Source: Planctomycetota bacterium
Lineage (GTDB): Bacteria; Planctomycetota; Phycisphaerae; WQYP01
DNA length: 5,512 nt
Reading direction: 5' to 3'
Assembly (NCBI GenBank): GCA_021818565.1
Contig: JAKATV010000197.1
Span: forward strand, 1 to 5,512
Shown: positions 1-5,434 of the stretch, in pieces
How the letters are laid out: each line of letters opens with the position of its first letter
Position numbering within the stretch: the first letter of the stretch is position 1
The notes under the pieces: model-generated
Database searches by the model: none
Told to the model about the DNA's origin: nothing
Seen by the model: the letters and a program-made list of their open reading frames with translations, nothing else
Made by a program: the position numbers and the translations under genes

Positions 1-1
1 C

Positions 2-76
2 GATTCAGCCGTGGTTGATACGGTCCATCGGATGCTGTCCATTCTGCAACACAAAATTCAACCCGAAATTCTGTGA
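2..76 (+). CDS. possible 3' end of an unrecognised upstream gene (partial)
   Basis: Frame 2 is open from the window edge to a TGA at 74-76 and would give a 24-residue C-terminus ending in HKIQPEIL. The segment is mostly hydrophobic and charged residues compatible with a helix, including VVDTVHRMLSILQ. I do not recognise the family. Frame 3 is also open over this short stretch, so openness alone proves little. Support comes from the helix-like composition and from the fact that the sequence becomes strongly AT-rich and stop-rich right after the TGA. No function is proposed. Confidence 0.3.
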   Translation, partial: DSAVVDTVHRMLSILQHKIQPEIL

Positions 77-84
77 TTCTACTT

Positions 85-148
85 AACATAGTAATACTAT
101 TTCCTTCCGATTCCAAGGGCATTCGCGTATCCAGAACATAAATACTAT
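85..148. repeat. two-copy motif AACATA(GT)AATACTAT with a palindromic copy
   Basis: Bases 85-100 read AACATA-GT-AATACTAT and bases 135-148 read AACATA-AATACTAT, so the two copies differ only by a 2-nt insertion and start 50 nt apart. The first copy contains a perfect 6-1-6 inverted repeat, ATAGTA-A-TACTAT, at 88-100. This could be a protein-binding site, but in AT-rich DNA short repeats arise by chance, so confidence is low. Confidence 0.3.
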
Positions 149-257
149 CATTTAAAATAATTATACGGCCAAAAAGAGCGTCACATGGATGTCGTGTGCC
201 ATCTGTTTATCTAATAACATTGCATAAATATACGTTTCAGTAGACAGCGTTATTCTT

Positions 258-289
258 GCCATAAAAAGCCAATATTAAGCCTTTATGGC
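258..289. repeat. 32-bp nested inverted repeat
   Basis: GCCATAAA at 258-265 is the exact reverse complement of TTTATGGC at 282-289. The exact centre of symmetry falls in a second palindrome, AATATT, at 271-276. Between arms and core sit two identical 5-mers, AAGCC (266-270 and 277-281). As RNA it would be an 8-bp stem with a 16-nt loop and no following T-run, so it is a poor intrinsic terminator. An operator for a dimeric regulator is the more natural reading, given its place about 75 bp upstream of the -35 box. That reading is inference. Confidence 0.45.
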
Positions 290-304
290 GGAATATTTCC
301 CAAG

Positions 305-324
305 GGTTTAACCGCAGGTAAACC
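305..324. repeat. inverted repeat GGTTTA-N8-TAAACC
   Basis: GGTTTA at 305-310 and TAAACC at 319-324 are exact reverse complements separated by 8 nt. The right arm is followed by GG, giving TAAACCGG, which resembles half of the CG-centred operators used by many LacI-family sugar regulators. The arrangement is not a canonical LacI operator because the centre is offset. It lies about 40 bp upstream of the -35 box, a position suitable for a regulator acting on the promoter. Confidence 0.3.
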
Positions 325-335
325 GGACCGACAAA

Positions 336-391
336 GAATTTTTATAAAATTTAATAAAATTACTTGACACGGCCTTGAAGATGGTTATACT
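336..391 (+). promoter_or_regulatory. sigma-70-type promoter with UP-like AT tract
   Basis: The -35 box TTGACA (364-369) is a perfect consensus match. The -10 box TATACT (386-391) matches five of six bases. The spacer is 16 nt, one short of optimum. Immediately upstream, bases 336-362 are almost purely A/T and contain ATAAAATT twice (344-351 and 354-361), exactly one helical turn (10 bp) apart, as expected for an UP element contacting the RNA polymerase alpha subunit. Transcription would start near 398, giving a leader of roughly 52 nt before the ATG at 450. This is the best promoter seen in the window and could serve all three genes. Confidence 0.7.
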
Positions 392-403
392 CTCAATTAA
401 GCA

Positions 404-436
404 GTTCGGACGGCATTAAAATTTTCAGTCCGGAAC
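404..436 (+). promoter_or_regulatory. 5' leader stem-loop just before the Shine-Dalgarno
   Basis: GTTCGGAC (404-411) pairs with GTCCGGAAC (428-436) to form an 8-bp stem with one bulged G (433) and a 16-nt AT-rich loop. It would occupy almost the whole leader between the predicted start of transcription (about 398) and the Shine-Dalgarno at 438-443. It could protect the 5' end of the mRNA or influence ribosome access. The same symmetry in DNA could be an operator placed over the initial transcribed region. The sequence cannot separate these options. Confidence 0.45.
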
Positions 437-437
437 C

Positions 438-443
438 TTGGAG
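438..443 (+). promoter_or_regulatory. ribosome binding site selecting the ATG at 450
   Basis: TTGGAG contains GGAG (440-443) six nt before the ATG at 450. This favours 450 over the in-frame TTG at 438, whose codon itself overlaps this element. An alternative in-frame GTG start at 630 also has a GGGAG upstream (613-617), so the first gene's start is not settled. Confidence 0.55.
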
Positions 444-449
444 TTTATC

Positions 450-1922
450 ATGGTACGGTTGGAAGAAACTTGGAACACCGCCAAATCCAGAATTAAGTTT
501 TCGGATCACGAACGAGCAGCCGGGGTTATCCCGGTTTCTTCCTCCGGCCATTCTTCTGTCGGTTTCGCTGCGGTTGTCAATAAATCTGCCGTATACATGG
601 CGTTTACAAAATGGGAGCAGGAATTGGCTGTGTTTTCCATAGCAGATATTATCCACAAGGTACGCGAAATTACTGCAAGGGCTATGCTGTTTGTGGTTAT
701 TTCGGCCATGGCTACCTCGGCTTTTCCCTTGCTGCTGGCATCAACGGACGCGGCTGCCGTTGGCCTGCCCGCAGCAAGGCCTAACGCGTTGCTGTCGCGA
801 CGCCAACGTTTTGCGGCCGCGAAAAGTTATTGCGTATACTTCGGAAGTGGGCATGTAGCAAAACTCGCATGCTATAACGTGGTGATCCTGCACGCTCCGA
901 CAACGGCACACCCCAGCTGGCCATCAATGTCCATACGGGATGTGCATCGGCTAAACCGGCGTGGTGTGGTAACGCTGGGCTACCTTTCCGTTGGGGAGTC
1001 TACTGGTTTACTGCGGGGCGACGGCCAAGGGCCAGACGGCTACGCCAGTTGGTATTTCAACGGTGGGAACGGGAGACCTTTGGAGGATACCCAATGGCAC
1101 AGCTTTCCTGTCAACTGTGGCAGTCCCGCCTGGCGAGAACGAATTCTGCGGCGTGCGGCCTGGCTAATAGATCAGCGGGGTTTCGAGGGATTGTTTCTGG
1201 ACACCGCCGAGTGGAGCCTTACAGGGGTTAACGAGACGTCGAGCTGGTTCGGATGGAGCGACTTCCTCTATCAGTTTACCACCGGTGCTCCAACACTCGG
1301 AAGCCTGATGGTTGGGGGCTATGCCGTCAATCCGGAGGTAGAAGCCAAGTTTTCGCAGCTTTTCCAATGTCCGTCAGCGGTACTACCCAATACGCCCTCC
1401 GGTGATCCGACTACCGGAAATTTAGAAAATGCGTACGTACAAAACTATTCAGCAAATCCAAATCTGTTTCTGGATAGCAATATAACAAACACAGTGTGGG
1501 GGGCGAACAGAAATGGGGTGCCGTCAACATTTCCGTTGAACATAGCGCATTCGCCCGTCCACTGTATCGAATTTGCGGACGGAGCACAGGGCTGGCCCAA
1601 CGGATTTTCCTGGTTCGTGCTGGACGACTATTACGATCCCGCCGTCTACACCTGGTATGCGCCACTGCAATGGGCCCCGACCATTCCCCTTCAAGGTAGT
1701 ACGCTTGATCTGACGGCCGTTGTGACGCCGCTGAACTCTTTCGAGGGAAATGAGGATTCCACTGGTGGTGCCGTTAATTGGGATTACAGCGTACGCTATC
1801 GCCACTTGATGACCAGTGCGCAGGACACCGGTTACGCAAATGCTGTTTTCGCCGACGGCCACGTCGGGATCATTAACCAATACGCACTACACGTTTATAA
1901 TCTGGTGGCGATCGAGCGGTAA
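450..1922 (+). CDS. chimeric exported protein: GH114-like segment fused to H-X9-DG/DUF1559-like pseudopilin C-terminus
   Basis: The product is 490 aa from the ATG at 450, which has a good Shine-Dalgarno and an upstream promoter. Residues 1-70 match nothing I know. Residues 71-103 look like a Sec signal peptide: VREITAR, then a hydrophobic stretch, ending near STDAAA. Residues 125-255 resemble GH114 (endo-alpha-1,4-polygalactosaminidase, TIM barrel): GYLSVGES (E183), the RGDGQGPDGYASWYF region, SPAW (226-229) and GFEGLFLDTAEW (D251). The usual later barrel strands are absent. From about 257 the protein looks like the body of a DUF1559 pseudopilin: SWFGWSDFLY, FQCPSA (C307), a YVQNYSANP segment, a FADG segment, then RH (451-452) and FADGHV (467-472). 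The H-to-DG spacing is 16 residues rather than 9. No prepilin cleavage motif is present. Activity is uncertain, because half a barrel is unlikely to be catalytic by itself. Confidence 0.75.
   Translation: MVRLEETWNTAKSRIKFSDHERAAGVIPVSSSGHSSVGFAAVVNKSAVYMAFTKWEQELAVFSIADIIHKVREITARAMLFVVISAMATSAFPLLLASTDAAAVGLPAARPNALLSRRQRFAAAKSYCVYFGSGHVAKLACYNVVILHAPTTAHPSWPSMSIRDVHRLNRRGVVTLGYLSVGESTGLLRGDGQGPDGYASWYFNGGNGRPLEDTQWHSFPVNCGSPAWRERILRRAAWLIDQRGFEGLFLDTAEWSLTGVNETSSWFGWSDFLYQFTTGAPTLGSLMVGGYAVNPEVEAKFSQLFQCPSAVLPNTPSGDPTTGNLENAYVQNYSANPNLFLDSNITNTVWGANRNGVPSTFPLNIAHSPVHCIEFADGAQGWPNGFSWFVLDDYYDPAVYTWYAPLQWAPTIPLQGSTLDLTAVVTPLNSFEGNEDSTGGAVNWDYSVRYRHLMTSAQDTGYANAVFADGHVGIINQYALHVYNLVAIER
518..536 (+). 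other. GC-rich hairpin within the 5' part of the first gene
   Basis: CCGGG (520-524) and CCCGG (530-534) pair around the 5-nt loop GTTAT. A flanking G-U and A-U pair extend the stem to seven. A pyrimidine-rich stretch, TTTCTTCCTCC, overlaps and follows it from 535. The T-run is too interrupted for a confident terminator. If the true start of the first gene is downstream (630 or 684), this would lie in a long leader and could act as an attenuator. If translation starts at 450 it is just coding sequence. Confidence 0.25.
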
Positions 1923-1926
1923 ATCC

Positions 1927-1945
1927 CATCGGCTTCGAGCCGATG
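1927..1945 (+). terminator. stem-loop after the first gene (weak terminator or processing hairpin)
   Basis: CATCGGCT (1927-1934) and AGCCGATG (1938-1945) form a perfect 8-bp stem closed by TCG, starting four nt after the TAA at 1920-1922. It can also fold as a 7-bp stem with a TTCGA loop. No T-run follows, so intrinsic termination would be inefficient. It may be an mRNA 3'-end stabiliser or processing site giving different transcript levels for the first gene and the downstream enzyme and transporter. Confidence 0.45.
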
Positions 1946-2052
1946 CCTGTGCTGTGGTTAGACCCGGTCCTCCAAATGGCTGCGCCCTAAGTGCGCACAT
2001 CACAGTCGAGACAAATCGAATTTGGAATAATCCGACCGCGTAAAAAAAAGAA

Positions 2053-2057
2053 AGGGG
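2053..2057 (+). promoter_or_regulatory. ribosome binding site of the GH89 gene
   Basis: A purine-rich run ends in AGGGG at 2053-2057, eight nt before the ATG at 2066. This decides the start against an upstream in-frame GTG at 1991, which would add 25 residues with no family resemblance and has no Shine-Dalgarno. Confidence 0.65.
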
Positions 2058-2065
2058 TCTGTTCT

Positions 2066-4354
2066 ATGACTATAAAAAATCTCGTTCCATCGGGTCAGGC
2101 GGATGATATTCGGCGCGATGCCGCCAAGACGTCGTTGGCCGCGCCGCATAGAAAATGCGGATCGCGAAATACCACGATCGGCGTGGATCGCCGCGGGTTT
2201 GTTTCCGGGATGTTGGCCGCATGGCTGACAAGCCGTACCGTTGCATCACCGGCTGTGGAGCTCGGCGAATCCCGGTCAGTCGAAATGGTGCCGATCGCCG
2301 CACTGGCGTATCGTGTGATGGGACCGCGCGCCGCCGAATTGACTTTTGAAACCATCTCTGCGGAAAACGATCTGGATGTATTTGAAGTGCAGGGCACCAA
2401 CGGCCATGTGACGCTGCGCGGAAACAATACGATTGCCCAAGCGGCGGCGTTGAATTGCTTTTTACGTGAATGTTGCCATTCACAAATATCCTGGACCGGC
2501 GATCAGATTCATTTACCACGTCGCTGGGACGTTCCCGGCGGGAAGATTCGCCGTAACGCGCTATTTCAGTACCGCTATTTTTTGAATTACTGCACCTTCA
2601 GTTACACCATGGCATTTTGGGATTGGCCTCGATGGGAACGGGAACTGGACTGGATGGCGCTCAACGGAATTAATTTGGCGTTGGCTGCGGTGATCGGCCA
2701 GGAATGTGTCTGGCAAAATGTAATGCGCCATATGGGCCAGACTGAGCAAGAAATCCGGGAATTTATCGCCGGGCCGGCATATGAGCCGTGGTGGCTGATG
2801 GACAATCTTGAAGGCTTGGGCGGTCCGGTCTGGGGCGGTTGGATCGAGAACCGTCGGCGGCTGCAAACCCGGATTCTCGGTCATATGCGTTCCCTGGGCA
2901 TTGAGCCGGTATTTCAAGGATTCTACGGGATGGTGCCGTTGTCATTGAAGAAGCGATATCCTCGGGCGGCGATCATCAGCACCGGCGAATGGCCCCCAGC
3001 TATGTATGATCGCCCCCCCATGTTGTTGCCGACCGATCCGCTATTCAAGCGGATGGCGAAAATCTGGTATGCAGAGCAGCAAAAGCTTTTTGGCGCGGCT
3101 AAATATTTTGGCGGCGATCCCTTCCATGAAGGCTCAGTGCCAGCAACCGTGAATCTTGAAGCGGTTGGCCGGGGCATAGAAGCTGCAATGCAGAAAGCCA
3201 GTCCCGGTGCGATATGGGTGATGCAGGGCTGGGAAAACAATCCTCACCAGCGTATGCTTCGTGGAACCACAAAAAAACATACGCTGATTCTGGACTTGTA
3301 TTGCGACGGACCGTCTGGCGGAGCCTATCACAAACGGGATAACTGGTCCAGCCATCCGTGGGTCTGGTGCATCATCAACGATTTCGGCGGCATCATATCG
3401 CTTTATGGCCAATGGGATAAACTCGCAAGTGGCCCCTTTCAGGCCCGCAACCACGGGCACATGGTCGGTATCGGAGCCATAATGGAAGCCACGGTGGATT
3501 ATCCCAACTTCCAACTCCTTTACGATTTGGCATGGAAATCGGAAGCGCCGAATCTGACCAAATGGGCAACATCCTACGCGGTCCAGCGTTACGGCGGACA
3601 TTGCGCGGAGGCGGAAGGCTCCTGGGTGCTATTAAAGGATACTGTTTATAACTCCAAGGCCGCCGAGCGGTCGAAATCCATATTCTGTGATTTACCCAAC
3701 GCCGGTATACTACAGTCCCATCCATACAATCACGGAGAATTGGTATTGGCGTGGCGGAACCTTTTGGCCGCCGCAAATACTTTTGCCAATGTTCCCACCT
3801 ATCTCTTTGATCTTACCGATGTGACGCGGCAGGTTCTGGATGACCTTGGCTTGTGGCAATATGGCCGAATGGTTCAGGCCCTCAAGGGGTCAAACCGTCA
3901 GGAATTTCAGCGGCAGTCTCAGCTCTTTCTGAGCATGATTTTGGACCAGGACAAGCTGTTGGCCACCCAAAGGGGCTTTTTGTTCGGACGATGGATTGCC
4001 GCAGCGCGGGCTTTGGGCAATACCGCTGGCGAGAAGACGCTGCTGGAGCGCAACGCCCGAACGCTCATAACGGTTTGGGGACCCAAGCCGGGGCTGGAGG
4101 ACTACTCGGCTCGGGAGTGGGCCGGTATGTTGCGGAATTTTTACTTCCCACGCTGGCACTTGTGGGTTCGGCAGCAACAGAATATTCTCAAGGGCCAAGC
4201 AGTTCCAGGGGCCAACTGGTTTGGTTGGGCGCAGAAATGGACGCGGCGGCAAACGTCGTTCCCACTGGTGCCAAGCGGCGATTCGGTGATCGAGGCCAGG
4301 CGTATAGAGAAAAAATATGAGCCGATGTTGAGGGACGCCGGGCGATGGTTGTAG
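2066..4354 (+). CDS. Tat-exported alpha-N-acetylglucosaminidase-like glycosidase (NAGLU family, GH89)
   Basis: The product is 762 aa. GH89 enzymes remove terminal alpha-linked GlcNAc with retention of configuration, as human NAGLU does on heparan sulfate and bacterial homologues do on host glycans. A twin-arginine leader is visible (DRRGFV at 41-46, a short hydrophobic stretch, ASPA near 60-63) after an unusually long n-region of 40 residues. Domains follow the family order: N-terminal NAGLU_N (about 75-150), TIM barrel (about 165-495) and helical NAGLU_C (about 500-760). Family hallmarks include YRYFLNYCTFSYTMAFWDW (169-187), RWERELDWMALNGIN (189-203), GPAYEPWW and YGMVP. The catalytic acid/base is E355 in DPFHE and the nucleophile is E474 in IMEAT. 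Their separation of 119 fits known family members. The usual Asn before the acid/base is His354, and the barrel loop DLYCDGPSGGAY differs from the family norm, so the sugar specificity may differ. It lies between the GH114-like gene and an MFS sugar porter. Confidence 0.93.
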   Translation: MTIKNLVPSGQADDIRRDAAKTSLAAPHRKCGSRNTTIGVDRRGFVSGMLAAWLTSRTVASPAVELGESRSVEMVPIAALAYRVMGPRAAELTFETISAENDLDVFEVQGTNGHVTLRGNNTIAQAAALNCFLRECCHSQISWTGDQIHLPRRWDVPGGKIRRNALFQYRYFLNYCTFSYTMAFWDWPRWERELDWMALNGINLALAAVIGQECVWQNVMRHMGQTEQEIREFIAGPAYEPWWLMDNLEGLGGPVWGGWIENRRRLQTRILGHMRSLGIEPVFQGFYGMVPLSLKKRYPRAAIISTGEWPPAMYDRPPMLLPTDPLFKRMAKIWYAEQQKLFGAAKYFGGDPFHEGSVPATVNLEAVGRGIEAAMQKASPGAIWVMQGWENNPHQRMLRGTTKKHTLILDLYCDGPSGGAYHKRDNWSSHPWVWCIINDFGGIISLYGQWDKLASGPFQARNHGHMVGIGAIMEATVDYPNFQLLYDLAWKSEAPNLTKWATSYAVQRYGGHCAEAEGSWVLLKDTVYNSKAAERSKSIFCDLPNAGILQSHPYNHGELVLAWRNLLAAANTFANVPTYLFDLTDVTRQVLDDLGLWQYGRMVQALKGSNRQEFQRQSQLFLSMILDQDKLLATQRGFLFGRWIAAARALGNTAGEKTLLERNARTLITVWGPKPGLEDYSAREWAGMLRNFYFPRWHLWVRQQQNILKGQAVPGANWFGWAQKWTRRQTSFPLVPSGDSVIEARRIEKKYEPMLRDAGRWL

Positions 4355-4384
4355 CCCGTGCGTCCAGTTTTCAGTTGGGCCACC

Positions 4385-4398
4385 GCACTGCAAAGTGC
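4385..4398 (+). other. small intercistronic hairpin with GCAA tetraloop
   Basis: GCACT (4385-4389) and AGTGC (4394-4398) pair exactly around GCAA, a GNRA-type loop. It lies in the 84-nt gap between the GH89 stop and the transporter start. No T-run follows, so it is not a terminator. A role in mRNA stability or in tuning translation of the transporter is possible, but a 5-bp stem may be chance. Confidence 0.3.
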
Positions 4399-4438
4399 CG
4401 CGCGATGATCCGAGGCTTTGCGAATTGATGCGGGTTCT

Positions 4439-5434
4439 ATGAATATGAAAATAACCCCAGATGTCGCCCCCGGCCCGCGTCGTTACAATCGTCTGCTGTT
4501 GCTGGTGGCTGGGTTGGGCGGACTGCTCTATGGTGTGGATGTAGGCATTATCGCCGGGGCTTTACCATATCTTCAAGCCACTTCAGGACTCAATCCGGGG
4601 CAAATATCCATCATTGTCGCAGCCGTTCTTCTTGGCAGCGTTATTGCCACACTTTTTGCAGGCATTCTGGCGGACGCGCTGGGGCGGAAAACGCTGATGA
4701 TTATCAGCGGCCTGCTGTTTGTTGCCAGCATTCCCATTATTGCCATGTCGCACGGTTATACCCCCCTGCTGCTGGGCCGACTTCTGCAGGGGGTCAGTGC
4801 CGGTCTCATCGGAGTTGTCGTTCCGCTGTATCTCGCTGAGTGTTTAACTCCGAAGAGCCGCGGACGTGGAACCGCGATTTTTCAATGGCTCTTGACGCTG
4901 GGCATTGTGGCGTCCGCGGTCATTGCCATGTATTTTTCCATGCGTGTCGCCGCAGTGGCGAAGCTGCACAATGCCGCGGAACTGTTTGCATTTAAGAATT
5001 TCGCGTGGCGCAGTATATTTTGGACAACTCTGCTGCCCGGAGTTCTGTTTGTCATTGGCAGCTTTTTTGTGGCCGAATCACCGCGATGGCTGTTTAGTAA
5101 AGGACATCGAGCCGGTGCCAGGGCCGCCTTGCTCAAGTCCCGCTTGCCTGAACAGGCTGATCTTGAGATCGCGGAAATGGAAACCATGGCGGCAGCGGAA
5201 AGCCAGCACGCCGCCGGTACGGGAAATAGAGGAATTGCCAGTCGCGAATCACTGCTACAACGCCGTTATGTGCTGCCGTTTCTTATGGCCTGTGTCATAC
5301 TGGCGTGCAATCAGGCCACCGGAATAAATTCGATTATCGGATACAATGCCACAATTCTCATTCAAGCTGGCCTGAATGATTTCCAAGCACATTGGGGGTA
5401 TCTGATATTTACCACCACTACTGTCCGGTCATAA
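4439..5434 (+). CDS. MFS sugar porter, truncated after about seven to eight TM segments
   Basis: The product is 331 aa, against about 450-500 for complete sugar porters (TC 2.A.1.1), which carry sugars across the inner membrane, usually with protons. Family motifs run in order: GGLLYGVDVGIIAGALPYL (27-45, TM1), ADALGRK (78-84), GRLLQG (113-118), PLYLAECLTPKSRGR (129-143), AESPRWLF (212-219) and NQATGINSIIGYNATI (291-306, TM7). The last motif includes the sugar-binding Gln and GIN. TM8 begins at GYLIFTT and then the frame runs VRS-stop, so TM8-TM12 and the C-terminal motifs are missing. The ATG at 4439 is chosen for position. ATG 4445 and the in-frame TTG 4418 are alternatives, and only a weak GCGGG (4430-4434) precedes 4439. 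It is probably co-transcribed with the GH89 gene. The break could be an insertion, a deletion/rearrangement, or an assembly join. Confidence 0.85.
   Translation: MNMKITPDVAPGPRRYNRLLLLVAGLGGLLYGVDVGIIAGALPYLQATSGLNPGQISIIVAAVLLGSVIATLFAGILADALGRKTLMIISGLLFVASIPIIAMSHGYTPLLLGRLLQGVSAGLIGVVVPLYLAECLTPKSRGRGTAIFQWLLTLGIVASAVIAMYFSMRVAAVAKLHNAAELFAFKNFAWRSIFWTTLLPGVLFVIGSFFVAESPRWLFSKGHRAGARAALLKSRLPEQADLEIAEMETMAAAESQHAAGTGNRGIASRESLLQRRYVLPFLMACVILACNQATGINSIIGYNATILIQAGLNDFQAHWGYLIFTTTTVRS

Larger units (their letters stand above)
77..449. other. AT-rich intergenic control region
   Basis: No convincing coding sequence lies here on either strand. Base composition is far more AT-rich than in the flanking genes. 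The stretch holds a pair of related repeats with a small palindrome (85-148), a nested inverted repeat (258-289), a second inverted repeat (305-324), an AT-rich UP-like tract (336-362), a strong promoter (364-391), a leader stem-loop (404-436) and a Shine-Dalgarno (438-443). Each is listed separately. The concentration of symmetric elements suggests regulated expression of the downstream carbohydrate genes. No regulator gene is visible in the window to pair with them. Confidence 0.7.

Noticed and set aside
182..198. CACA-N9-TGTG, considered as a CRP-like site
   Set aside because: The arms are in the opposite order to TGTGA-N6-TCACA and the spacing is wrong.
393..709. Two overlapping minus-strand open frames of 87 and 67 codons opposite the first gene's 5' end
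   Set aside because: They have no recognisable domain and no convincing ribosome site, and they overlap a well-supported promoter, leader and + strand frame.
1981..1997. TGCGC...GCGCA hairpin between the first and second genes
   Set aside because: It is only a 5-bp stem with a 7-nt loop, no T-run and no positional logic, so it is likely chance.
2010..2035. Possible separate promoter for the GH89 gene around AATAAT at 2025-2030
   Set aside because: No acceptable -35 box lies at 16-18 nt upstream, and the first promoter suffices for co-transcription.
1991..2065. N-terminal extension of the GH89 gene from a GTG at 1991
   Set aside because: There is no ribosome site before it and no family resemblance, whereas the ATG at 2066 has AGGGG at ideal spacing.
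3890..4393. Minus-strand open frame of 167 codons opposite the GH89 C-terminal domain
   Set aside because: The + strand here encodes a clear NAGLU_C domain. The antisense frame is rich in Pro, Arg and Gly with no family features, typical of a shadow.
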